Shown here one piece after another: positions 47,501 through 59,353 of a DNA stretch of 64,000 nucleotides. This DNA is from Clitopilus passeckerianus (Eukaryota; Basidiomycota; Agaricomycetes; Agaricales; Entolomataceae). The notes beneath the pieces were generated by a model. The model was not told the origin of the DNA. It did not search any database and worked only from the letters and a program-made list of their open reading frames with translations. Both the position numbers and the translations under genes were made by a program. Every line of letters begins with the position of its first letter. Positions within the stretch are counted from its first letter, which is position 1. Location: positions 186,001 through 250,000 of the forward strand of contig CALYLX010000067.1 of the NCBI GenBank assembly GCA_944990035.1, in the 5' to 3' direction.

Positions 47501-50500
47501 TCAACGGTTGTCAGTGTAGACGTTGAGGCCAGTGCTGCTGATGCGGAGACATCCTCTCTCCTCACGGAAAACAATGACCACAAGTTTGAGCTTAGGGATG
47601 TCACCATCATGTTCCCCGAAGGAGAACTGACGGTCATCACTGGACCAACTGCAAGTGGGAAAACTGCGTTGTTGGTAAGTACCCTTCATCTCTACTCCTG
47701 CGGAGATCATGGCTGACGATGTTTACGACAGATGGCACTACTTGGGGAGATGACCCTCCTCCCGAATCCTGACGGCACAGAAGGCTGTATCATCATGTCC
47801 AAAAACCCTCTCCAAGTTGACGATAATGGGCTCAGTCACTCACTTTCGTACGCTGCTCAGAGCCCCTGGCTGAGGCATCAAAGCATCAAGGACAACATCT
47901 TGTTTGGATATCCCTATGATGAGGAGAGGTATCAAGCCGTCGTAGAAGCATGTGCACTCAAGCCAGATCTCGAGATGCTGGAGGATGGGGACGAAACGGA
48001 AATCGGTGCCAGAGGTGTCTCTTTATCTGGTGGTCAGAAAGCACGAGTTGCGCTTGCAAGGGCCGTGTATGCCAGGACGAAGTATGTGTTGCTGGATGAC
48101 CCCTTGAGTGCTGTGGTATGTTTCACAACATTTCAGCTGCTTACTGTCGCTGACAATGATGTACCTACAGGATAGTCATACATCTCGCTTCTTGTACGAA
48201 AAACTCCTTCGTGGACCTCTTCTTGCAAACCGCACTGTGGTAAGCCACTTTACGTCATTCCGCAGACCAACTGGTCCTTAACCAGGCTTTCTCAGGTTCT
48301 TGTTACGCATCACGTTGAGCTGGTCCTTCCCGGTGCAAACTACGTCGTCCGAATGCTCGATGGCCGTATTGACACACATGGAACGGTCAAGGAGTTGCAG
48401 GACCAAGGCGTCCTTGAGACGATTGCCCATGATGCCGAAGTGGAGGTGAAGAAGGAGGAGCTTCTGATTGCTGCTGAAGCGGAAGTCCAAGATCCTGATC
48501 CTTCTGCAGACGTCACGGAGGAAGGAAAGAAGGAATCTGCAAAGAAGCCCAGAAAATTGGTGAAGGATGAACACCGGGAGACGGGCAGCGTCAAGTGGAA
48601 TATCTATAAGAGTTATCTCAAGGCATCGTAAGTTGTGCTTTCGTCGTCTGGAATATAGTGTAACTGAAAGTTGGGCATCAGGTCGTACTGGATTTGGGCC
48701 TTCCTGGGATTCCTTATAGTAGTGGTTCAGGTTCTGGGGTTGAGTGAGAAGGTTTGGATCATGGTATGCACCCACTCCACCCATCCCCTCCTTGAAGGCG
48801 GCTTAGCTGATTGAATTATATTTCTAGATTTGGGGCGAAGCCTATGGTGAACCCGCAACGGAGCAATACTATACCAACTCTCTCAGGTCTTTCGGTGGGC
48901 CCAGTCACGGAGAGATGCCCATGGACGGTTATGTCGCGGCCGGTGACCACAATCCAACCACAGCGCATGCCTTCTTCTCGTTGCGCAAACGTGGAACCTT
49001 TGGTATCAACTGGCCTGATGCAGTCGCGCACCCTCTGTTCTATGTTGGTGTTTACGCTGCGATTGGGTTGCTGAATGCCGTCACGAGCTTGTCAAGCACT
49101 ATTGCCCAGTACACTGGTGCCTTGAGGGCATCTAGAATCTTGTTCAGGTGAGAAAGGGCAATGTCTCAACGACCCAGATAGTTGTTGATGTTTTCGATGG
49201 CAGGCAACTTCTGGTCACCGTTGTGCGGGCTACCTTCAGGTTCCACGATACTACCCCACAAGGTGGGTACTCTGGAGGCTCGGTCGCACCAGGTGCTGAT
49301 GGATATGATAGGACGCATGCTCAATCGATTCGGGAAAGACATTGAGACCATTGATTCGTCTTTGGCCGGGTCACTCCAAGCGGTGAATTCGTCACTTGCT
49401 AGCTTCTTTGCTTCTATCATTGCGGTTGCGTAAGTGCCCGCTGTCTCTTTTATTGATCAACTAGCTCATCCTCCCAACAGCTTCGTCTTCCCAGCTTTCC
49501 TGATACCGGCCATTATCATTGGCCTAGGATACCGCGAGCTTGCCATAGGCTACCTGAACACTGGCCGTGACCTCCGTCGAATGGAATCCAATTCAAGATC
49601 ACCCATCTTTTCGGACTTCGGAGAGCTCCTCGAAGGAATTGTTACTGTTCGTGCTTTCTCTGCAGAACGCAGGTTCTTGGACAATCTACACCGCAAGATC
49701 GATATGACAACACAGGTATTTTTGATTTCATTGTCTATTTCTTGATTCGCATTCCGATGTTAGCGCTAGATGTGGTACTCGTTCTGGATGACGAATCGTT
49801 GGTTACTCCTAAACTTCGATTTCTTGGGTGCATCGGCGGTCTTCATCACTACTTTGTTTTCCATCGCAACTCTGAGTGGAGGTGCTGGCTTGGCTGGTTT
49901 ATGCATCACAAGCGCAATGTCGTTCACTAGTTCAGGTTTGTCTCCTCTCCGGCGTGCAGGGCTACTGCTGACCTCGCATCACAGTGTATTGGGCTTGTAG
50001 ATTCTGGACAGGTATGTGGGGCCGTCTCAAATCTTGATTTCATCTGAACCTCGTTTTCAATCTATATAGCTTTGGAACTTGACTTGAAGTGAGTCTTCTA
50101 TTTATTGACTTGAAACTTTTCACTCAATGGCATCGCAGCTCTGTTGAACGTATCGTGGAATAGTGCGTCTGATTCCACCGGGATAGCTTCATGTGCCTTA
50201 CATCTTTCGCAGCCTTGACCTGCCGCAGGAGCCACCCGCTGTCATCGAGTCTAACCGCGTTCCCGCATACTGGCCCTCCACTACGACCGAGTCCTTGATT
50301 GTCGTCGAAGACCTTGAAATCAAGTATGCCCCCGACCTGCCTGCTGTCCTTCACAACGTATCGTTCAGCCTGCGACCTGGCGAAAGAGTTGGCCTACTAG
50401 GAAGAACAGGTAAATGTCGCAAAAGAGCAGCCTGTTTTCAGACACTAATTTACATATTCAGGGAGCGGGAAATCCACACTTGCAATGAGCTTGCTCCGTT

Positions 50501-51440
50501 TCGTATGGCTTACTTTACTGCTACCTTCCTTGATATGTTCTCATCAGCTTCCAGGTGGACCCCACGAGTGGGCGTATCATGATTGACGGGATAGACATTT
50601 CGAAAATTGGTATCCACGACCTTCGATCCCGGCTGGTGGGTCGTCCTCTCAGAGTCACTGCTGCGTTTGCTCACTATGCCCTAGACCTTCATTCCCCAAG
50701 ATGCAACCCTATTCTCGGGAACACTCAGAGATAACTTGGATCCATTCAATGAGCACACTGATGCCGAATGCTTGGATGTCTTGCGAAGAGTCCACATGGT
50801 CACGCCCACTCCTTCTGGCTCTCGCCCCCAGTCCGCCGTGCCTTCCAGAGCTGCCTCCGTCCATAATTTGGACATATCCGATGCAGCCTCAATTGCTACC
50901 ACAGCAACCGATGTTGAGTCAAGGACTACAGTCTCCCTAGACACACAGGTGTCAGCTGGCGGTACCAATTTCTCCCAGGGTCAAAGGCAGCTTATTGCAA
51001 TGGCCAGAGCGCTACTCCGACGAAGCTCCGTTATTATACTCGACGAAGCCACCAGCAGCATTGATTTCGCTACAGACGCCAAAATTCAAACAACCATTCG
51101 AGAGGAGTTTAACAACTCCCTTTTGCTCACAGGTTCGTTATTTCTACCGTCTTTTGACCTACGGCTATTGACATCAATCACTTCTCAGTTGCTCATCGTC
51201 TACGGACTGTCATTGACTATGATCGCCTAATCGTCCTTGATAAAGGAGAGGTATGCTGTTCTCCTTCTGGTAGGGTGCTCCCTCTGACTGTCATCTATCC
51301 AGATCGCCGAAATTGACTCCCCCTGGAATCTGATCCAGAAGGAGGATGGCATATTCAGAACCATGTGCCTCAAGAGTGGGACCTTTTCTGAGCTCGAGGC
51401 TGCTGCCCGCAGTAAGGCGGAGGATGTAGGGGCACTTTGA
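44557..51440 (+). CDS. ABCC (MRP-type) ABC transporter
   Basis: Very large multi-exon gene for a full ABC exporter of the multidrug-resistance-associated type, pumping organic anions, conjugates or metabolites. An N-terminal helical region like the TMD0 of long ABCC proteins comes first ([20 protein letters not shown]). TMD1 follows, with a lysine-rich insert between coupling parts ([15 protein letters not shown]). NBD1 has Walker [12 protein letters not shown], signature [16 protein letters not shown] and Walker [16 protein letters not shown]2 includes [23 protein letters not shown]2 has [17 protein letters not shown], a variant signature [17 protein letters not shown] and Walker [13 protein letters not shown]. 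The ATG at 44557 ([10 protein letters not shown]) is the first in frame. All ATPase motifs look intact. Its place beside the terpene genes makes export of the product a reasonable guess, not a proof. Confidence 0.9.
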
Positions 51441-51856
51441 CGTGGCTTCCATCTAATATTAATTGAATATTAAACACATCATTCCTCATGTATACCCAAA
51501 GTTATATGCTCGCATCTTCGACTTTGAAATTACCTCTCAGATTACCATTACTCGTGGCTTTGTGCCTATCTTACCCGTCCGAGCCCTTGGATTCTTACCT
51601 AAACTAAACTGTGTGGACTCCTGCGAGCACAAGTCTTCCAAATCGGTGATTTGAGACTCCCGTCCTCAAGGCGCGGGGATCAACGGTGCTAAATGTATGC
51701 CATTCGGTACAATTGGCCCCATGATCACTGCTTTGAATAATCCCTTTGATTCCCAAGTGAAAATGTACACTCCATGCTCCTCGTCTACTACATCGATAAT
51801 CTAATCTAGTTTCGTAAAGAATTCAATTTGGAGCTTTGTTTTATGATATCGGCAGC
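51441..51856. other. Convergent 3' region, no gene
   Basis: Separates the ABC transporter stop from the convergent GMC oxidoreductase stop. No coding sequence recognised. Confidence 0.5.
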
Positions 51857-54461
51857 CTAGAGAAGTGGATCAGTTGATGTTCGACAAATTGTGCTGCGGA
51901 GCTTGACCTTTTCCGCAATTCCATAGACCACCGTCATTGGATGATTAGATACATGTATTGGGAGGACCGATGCATCGACCTAAGCTCTGGTTAATATGCT
52001 GTTGACATTACAATTGACCGACTCACGATACGAAGATTCGTTGTCCCGTACACCTGAAGCTGATCATTGACGACCCCGCCATCATCCAAAGGAAGCATCG
52101 CTGCTGTTCCCACTGGATGGAAGGCCGTTTGCACGGTGTTCCGCATAACTTCTTTCAGTTGCTCGTCGCTGTCGATGTCTGGGCCAGGATGAATCTCCTG
52201 GACAATGGCCTTCCCGTAGGCTGAGGCAAGCTTGCGGCTGTATTTCACCCCTTCCACCATGAGATCCATATCGATGTCGTTGTCAAAGCATTTAAGATCA
52301 ATGGCTGGGGGAGCCGTCGGGTCCGTAGACGTGATGTGCACCGACCCTCGAGCAAAGGCATGCTGAATCGCGCTCATGAAGGAACAATAGCGCTTTCCAG
52401 GCTGGGGGTCCTTGCCTGAGATTGGCATGAATCCTGGGACGTGCGCAATCCTTTTCGGATTAGCTTTCGGCCACATGGAGGCGAACCAGATAACTTACTC
52501 CATAGTCGGAACTCGGCTTCCAAGAGCCCAGTCCCGTTGGATCTTCAAACCCTTCGAATAAACTGGATTCTTCTCTGCAAGTTCATCTGCCACGTTAGAT
52601 ACATGCTGCAGAAGCTCCTCATTTGCGAACGATGGCGTTGGAAGGAAGGCGAAGATCGAAGCACCAACTGTTGACAGCATACCAGTCCTATTGTTCTGAC
52701 TGTTATCCAATCACTTTAGCACGAACGCTCTGGGAATGGACACGCATCTTCACTTACTACGTCGCCCATTCATCCGCGAAATGATATGGATCCTGCAGCA
52801 TCTCGAGGGACTCTACACTTGGATCGACTTCGAATGTCGTCCAGACCCAGAAATGATCCTATTTCGCACCGCTTCAGATTTAGGGGAACTATGCTTTACA
52901 GGCTAGACCAACCTCTGATAGATTAAATTCATTAACATAATAGAATTAAAACGATTGTCTGAGAGACTCACGCAGATTCTTTCCTACCCCTGGGAGGTCA
53001 AGGATAGGAGTGATATCGTGTGCCTTGAGAACCTCCTTGCCGCCAATTCCTGATAACAATCAGCACCAATACTCGAAGTTAATTCGTTATCTCTAACCTG
53101 AGAGTTCCAGAATGGTTGGCGTAGAGAAGGCCCCTGAATGACGATCGATCAGAACCAGAAATATATCGAGCGGACGAGACACTGACCAGCTGCCAGAATA
53201 ACTTCGCCTTGGGTAAAAATGCTCGAGACGGTACCGCCTTTGCTGTATTCAACCCCTTCGATGACGATCTTATCGCCAGCCTTACCCTCTTTACTCAAGA
53301 GCCGAGTCACATGGGCGTCAGTGATGACAGTAAGATTGGTACGTTCTTTGACGGGGTCATAATAAGACTGGAGAAGGGCATAAGATTCAAATCGTGTAGG
53401 GTATATAGCGGGAACAAAGCTACTTACCGGAGCGGCTGCACTACGAACGACTTTGGAATGGTGAATCGCGTGGTTACTTGTCCAGAATCCGGTGTTATTT
53501 CCATTCGCCTATGCAACAAGGTTTAGCATGGTCAATCTGAGTTTAGTTGACACTTACCGGGTCCGGATTATGGGGAATCCCGAGCTTATTGAACGCATCG
53601 AGAGACGGTCCATGAGAACTGGTGGTCCATTTAGGTAGGGTACGATGGATTGGTCCACTATCGCCATGAACGGCTGGGTCGAAATGTACTCCGAACTTGG
53701 CCATTTCTTCGGCAGTGACCGTATAGGTCTCTGACTTGAAGCGCGTTAGTGGAATGGGAAGAAACTTTGCAGTCAATCGGAGCCTACCTTTTTCATGTAA
53801 TGAACTAGACTTTCCCAGTTCCAGCCTTTGTTCCCTAGTTTCTCGATCGCTATATCCTTTCTCTCAGCCAAATCCTGTATGAGGTGATAGATATCTAACC
53901 GTCGTATTCGTCCGCATGGCCCCTTCAAAGAATGGTAAGGCGCAGATAGGAAACTGACTTCGGTGAGCGGAATTTACCTTCCTAAAGTCATATAATTGAC
54001 CTGTCAGATTGGAACTTAGTCGTTGATCAAGGTGTGGCGCAAGAAGTCGCGGGTACTTACAGAGCTGGACCCGCCCAATGCCTTGCCTCTGTTGCGGTCA
54101 GAAATGTATTTACTTATATAGAGTGAGTACTAACCTAGGGATGTGAATCTGGCGGCCATTAGAATGTTCTTGGGGGACGCTAGTGAACAAAAAGTGAATA
54201 TCCGGTCGACCAAGGTTTTTAAAGCCAAAGCCTATGCAATGGGTTAGCTGGCAAGTTTACTGAGCAGTAAATTATCTCTATCCTACCAGGAACTTGGTTA
54301 TCTTGTTCGTGAATAACGTTTCCGCCAGCTTCGATGACACAGACGGAGACGTTAGGATTCTCGGTCAACCGAGCAGCAACGACGAGCCCTGCAGTGCCAC
54401 CCCCGACGATGAGATAGTCATAGATTTCTTGGGCAGACATAGGAGATGGATTGTGGGCCAT
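51857..54461 (-). CDS. GMC-family FAD oxidoreductase
   Basis: Multi-exon gene of the glucose-methanol-choline oxidoreductase family, related to aryl-alcohol oxidases: FAD-dependent oxidation of an alcohol to an aldehyde. The first exon from ATG 54461 has the dinucleotide motif [19 protein letters not shown] and VCVIEAGG. A later exon gives the signature [10 protein letters not shown]. The C-terminal domain shows [20 protein letters not shown] with the catalytic His, then [12 protein letters not shown]. The last intron has its donor right after ATC. Exon [20 protein letters not shown] follows, with the second active-site His, and the stop lies at 51857-51859. No obvious signal peptide, unlike secreted relatives, so an intracellular role, for example in terpenoid tailoring, is plausible. 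Middle exons were only roughly traced. Confidence 0.8.
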
Positions 54462-55160
54462 ACGAGACGACGATGCCCCCGGGTTTTAAGGACGGGGCAT
54501 TCCGCTCTTGGCCTAGAACATCGTACATGATAGACGCCTTTGTGCCCCAACTTGTACATCCTTGTCCACGCAATCGAGCAATCAGATTCTATCATTCAGG
54601 CTCTATTGACCAGGAATGCTTCATCTGATAGAATTTATTGCCCTCAATTCCTAACCAAATTGAGAGGTCGGAAGTTTCGCCACCGACCGGGGTTAGGCAG
54701 GATCAGGTCAGCTAGATGCCCCTCCACCTCATGCCGCCTTCTAAGTTGCGATCATGGCCACGATGCGGCACCCTTCTCCAAGTTTCTCAGGTATCTGACA
54801 CGAGAAGAGGCATGCGTTCCGATACCGGCGGTTCCAATCTTCATGTCAAATGGCGTAGACAGCTGAAGATGGCCACGAATCCCTCGGCAGAGGTTGGGCA
54901 GACGCGCAAACTGCGCACCGTTACATAAGCAGACAAGCTTTCCTCAATACAATCGGCCATTCGACAGCGGGCATCGTGCCAGACCTGCTGATGAAGAAGA
55001 GATTGGGTCCTGGACCGAAATCTAATAAGGAATAACGTTCAACCATAAGTGGGGAGATGAACTTAGCGCTATCTGTCAACTTTAACTTCTCCAGCTCGAG
55101 GATGTTATAATAGCGCTCCGATCTTTGTTAACGCCATTGTCAACGCCCACATCCCCAGCA
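54462..55160. other. Divergent promoter region
   Basis: About 700 bases between the starts of the GMC gene (minus) and the DUF6534 gene (plus). No gene was recognised. Confidence 0.5.
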
Positions 55161-56850
55161 ATGTCCAACGCCGAAGATTTCGTATTATTGTGAGTCTCCT
55201 GTGCAGGTTATGGAGTAGCCGGTTTACCGACCTGCCCGATAGCACTGGCCCCATGGTAAGCTGCGAACAAGTGGCAAAAAGGCAGCGATCGGAATGAACG
55301 TCTTGCAGCTCTTGGGGACCGTATTCAACTGGGCATTACTCGGTGTGCTGACAGTGCAAATGTGTATGTCCGAAGCCTACCTCCATGGTGCGATGATACT
55401 GAACAATGGCCATAGATTTATTCCACATCAATTTTCCAGCGGAACGGACAATTGTCAAAGCACTTGGTGCGTGTCTTCTTACTGCTTTCGTCCCTGTGTC
55501 TGTTTAACCGAAAATGCAGTCTATACCATGTATCTCCTTGACCTTGCTCAAACTGCAGCTACGACATATTTCGCCTGGTATATGTTAGTTAGCGGATGGG
55601 GAAACCCACACGTCTTCATTCAAGTACCTTGGCCAGGGGTTGCACAGCCGATCTTCACCGGAATTAGTTGCGTTTTTGTCCTACCCCGGCGGTCATTATC
55701 TAACCGTGAACGTAGTTTCTGCCATAGCTCAAGTCTATTTTGCTTGGTAGGCACTCACTAGTTCCGATGTCCGACCATTACTGAATGACTCAATGTAGGA
55801 GGATCCACGTCCTGAAGCGCAACAAGCCAGTATACGAATGCATTGCTGCTTGTATCGTCGCAGTAAGCCTCCCGCGTTTGCCCGACTACCACATGTCTAA
55901 TATATCCATTCAGACTGCTCTACTTCAGTGTGCTAGTGGCATGGCTAATGGCATTCGGGTAGGCGTTCCGTCATCATTCAGTGGACCCAACTAATCATTA
56001 CAACGGCCAGCTCGCCCTTGCTTCAGATGTGACCACCATTGCGACTCTTGAGACCACCGTCAATGTAAGCAATCAGCTTGCTTATTGTGCTTTACTGTGC
56101 GATGACTCACTGTACCACGGCAGATTTGGCTCGGCGGGAGCTTCGCGGTTGACATTGTCATAGCCATGACCATGATCTACATTGTGAGTCGACTTGGTCG
56201 ATCAGGCTCGATCACGTTTCTTATTACGTCGCACAGTTCTATCAGGCGCGCCGAACATCTGTTTCGAGGCGAACGAATGCTTTGCTCCGGCGGCTCATAG
56301 TCAGTACAGTGGAAACTGGGGCTGTTACTGCGATTACCGCTGGAGCCGACTTGTTCCTGTACATCAATAACAAGGAGAACTATATCCATCTTTGCCCGTG
56401 CGTACTGTGTGACTCATTCGGGCCCAATCGTATAGCTTACTCTTTGGCTCATAGGTCATTATTACTCGGCAAATTGTTCGTCTCATCACTGATCTGCGAA
56501 GATCATATCCAATAAACTTTCCCTTTTCATTTCAGATACTCGATTGTGGTCGTTGCGTCTTTGAACGGTCGCCTCAGGCATGCATCTCATCTGCCGACAA
56601 CTCTTCATACGAGCGACTTTGCTCAACCCTTGAGAGACTTCACAGTCCCAGACTCTCCGAGCTCGGCCATGACAAAAACAGACAAGTCTGAAACGACGGT
56701 CATTCATGTGTCCACCGACTTGAAACGGGATGAGGAATGTAACAGTCCTGTTGAGAGTCCCTTGGTATGTTGCACATTTATTTAACGAATCTCGCTCAGA
56801 TCTCACTTACTACGCCTCAGGAACTAAAAACTGCTATGTCCGATGTCTAG
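55161..56850 (+). CDS. DUF6534-type multi-pass membrane protein
   Basis: Multi-exon gene of an abundant Agaricomycete integral membrane family with about seven helices and no known function. The joins give DSTGPMLLGTVFNWALLGVL, the usual family start, after an intron at about 55258-55308. Further segments are YLLDLAQTAATTYFAWYMLV and GGSFAVDIVIAMTMIYI. The hallmark C-terminal helix region reads TNALLRRLIVSTVETGAVTA. The last exon GAA CTA to TAG ends at 56850 after a Ser/Thr-rich tail. The first exon from ATG 55161 (MSNAEDFVLL) can be joined only by a 29-nt intron, unusually short, so the start is uncertain. Its place in the terpene region may be chance. Confidence 0.7.
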
Positions 56851-57817
56851 AGAAGAGAGCGAAAACATTTCTTGGCTGTCGTATTCTGTAAAATATCTCC
56901 TGCCGTATTAACTCGTGTAGCCATAATTCCAACTGAATGGATGCTATGACATGACAGACAGCATTTATTGACTATCGCTGGGAAAAAATGTTCCTGAAGT
57001 TATTGTCTCGTGCTTTCTATTTAATTCCAGGGGAGTCGGGTCGAGCCTGAGCGTGGCCCAGACTCAACTATATGATATTTAATTCAATGCCGATATTCTC
57101 GGCTGAGCCAGGGAGTCCGTTCGGATCCGCCGGACCGAGGTCGTCTTCACGAACCTGGCCAATTTGTTTGACGAAGCTATCCTGAACCTCCACCAACTTC
57201 TCCAAGCCTGGATGCAGTCATTGGCCGACCAAACATGTATTCATCGGTATTTTATCTCTGTGGGCCCTCCGGCTAACTCTGCGGTTTGTAGGATCAATCC
57301 TATGGGTTAGAGAGCACCTACTTGGTTTCAGCGTTCCTCACGCGTCTGAATATTGCGCCGTTTGGCGCCCTTGTAACACTATTACCTTGCGGTTGGCCAA
57401 TCCCTCCTTAGCTGTGCAATGACGACACGAGTATTCAGCACCCCGAAGCCTCAAAACCGGTTGTCTGATCCGCCTATGTTGATCAAGTAGCTCGGAGACT
57501 CGACCAATTCCACATCTGTCACGGCGTCGGTGCCCTTTAGATCTTGGTTGCAGAAATTATCTGCACTGGTTCCGCAAGTGAGCCGCATGTAGGACCGTAA
57601 ACCCCTTCGTGCATTTTTCAAAAGTGTTTCGATTCAGGATTATGGGACCGTGCAACTGCTAGCCTGACTCAGGCTCGGAAGCAAATCGCCATAGCAAGAC
57701 GGAATGCTATGCGAGAATTTTAGACCGTCTAAGGGGTATAAAGAGGGGGCGCAAAAGGACATGAAGAGCATTACAAGATAAAAACCCAGGAAATTGGACT
57801 TCTCGACATACCAAAAA
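56851..57817. other. Promoter region of the terpene synthase
   Basis: Nearly 1 kb without a supported gene before the sesquiterpene synthase. Several CGG/CCG triplets occur around 57118-57140, but I could not define a regular motif. Confidence 0.45.
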
Positions 57818-59168
57818 ATGCTCACTACGCCATACTTCACCATCCCCAACACCCTTCGCAACTGGCCCTGGAAGAGGGTGCTCAACCCACACCAAAAAGT
57901 CTGCGAGGAAGAGGCAGCAGACTGGATGCGATCATGTGGTGCCTTCACCCCGAAGTCGCAAGACGCGTTCGATCGCTGTGCCTTCGGTACGTTCAACGCT
58001 CTCTGACCAACTATTCACTTTGTACTGACCAATTTCTAAGGGCTGCTTGGCTCTTTAGCCTATCCTCGTCTCGGTCGAGGTCAGTTCATTTCGTTGCTAA
58101 GATGTCAATGGGTCTCTAAAAGAACTGAACAGATGGCCTTCGCATTGCTTGCGATCTGATGAACATGTTCTTCGTCATCGACGAATACTCAGATGTCGCT
58201 AGCGGACGTGAAGCGCGTCTACAAGCCGACATTGTTATGAATGCCCTTCATAATCCATTGGAGCCCCGTCCAGCAGGTGAATGGATAGGAGGGGAGGTCA
58301 CTCGACAGTATGTTTTAACGTCTTCATGAATGATCGGCGCAAAAGTTTATTTGACAACACAGGTTCTGGGCCAATGCGATCAAAACTGCCACTCCCTCCT
58401 CACAGCGACGATTCGTGAGAAACTTTCAACGATACGTCGACGCTGTTGTCCAGCAAGCCCAAGACCGCGAATTACACCGTATCAGGGACGTCAAGAGCTA
58501 CTTCATCTTGAGGCGCCAGACGATAGGAGCAATCCCATCGCTGGATCTACTCACCCTTGAGATGGATCTGGAAGACGAAGTCCTGGATCACCCCATTGTT
58601 GCCAAACTCCTCGAGCTATGCGTCGATATGATCCTCATCGGAAACGACCTTTACTCCTACAACGTCGAGTGAGTTGCCATGCTAAATGTCTACATCACGC
58701 CCAGTTCTAATCATTGTCCAACAGGCAAGCTCGAGGCGATGACACCCACAACTTTGTCCGCATCGTCAAAGATGAAAGGAAGTGCAGTTTAAACGACGCT
58801 CTCCAGTGGATCAGCGACTACCACGATCGGCTAGCAGACGAGTTCCTTAACTTGATGCACAACCTCCCGTCCTTTGGGTCTGACCTCATTGACGAACAAG
58901 TCAAGATTTATGTGGATGGCCTAGGCAACTGGGTGAGGGCCAATGAATGCTGGAGCTTTGAGGTCAGTACACCAGTCTTTGGTGACATACACGATAGCTA
59001 ACCCCGACACAGAGCGAGCGCTATTTCGGAAAGAAGGGCAAGCTTTATCTCAAATCACGCCGCATACGGCTGCTCTCTTCGTCCATCGCCCTCCAGGGTC
59101 AAAACATCGACAGTCAAGCCGCAGTCGACATCTCTGACCTTCCTGCCGCAGCTGGGATAATAGTTTGA
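57818..59168 (+). CDS. Sesquiterpene synthase
   Basis: Multi-exon class I terpene cyclase, about 350 residues, converting farnesyl diphosphate to a sesquiterpene in the cytosol. The start at ATG 57818 gives [20 protein letters not shown], typical of basidiomycete enzymes. The first metal motif is DEYSD in [20 protein letters not shown]. The second (NSE) is NDLYSYNVE, followed by QARGDDTHN. The diphosphate-sensing Arg-Tyr pair appears near the end in [14 protein letters not shown]. Splice joins are consistent, including [13 protein letters not shown] in a very short exon. The wording around both motifs recalls the 1,11-cyclising delta-6-protoilludene synthase clade; this is memory-based inference. 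It converges on the P450 gene 185 bases away. Confidence 0.9.
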
Positions 59169-59353
59169 GATGGCGCTAACGAGGCAGACGACGAAAAAAA
59201 ACAGACTATTCGTATTATAATTCAATTATATAATTTATTGGACCTAGTCTACCTTATTACTAGTATTAAATTTACTGTAGGCTGTAGCGCCCATTACACC
59301 CCTATTACACCATTATATGCATAGTTCGTAACTCGAGAACCCGCCGTACTGTA
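59169..59353. other. AT-rich convergent spacer
   Basis: Spacer between the convergent terpene synthase and P450 genes. Around 59208-59275 it is strikingly rich in A and T, with overlapping TATAATT and AATTATA words, consistent with 3' ends and polyadenylation on both strands. Confidence 0.4.

Noticed and set aside
59207..59330. AT-rich patch after the terpene synthase as a mobile element end
   Set aside because: No terminal repeats or target-site duplication seen; fits overlapping 3' ends.
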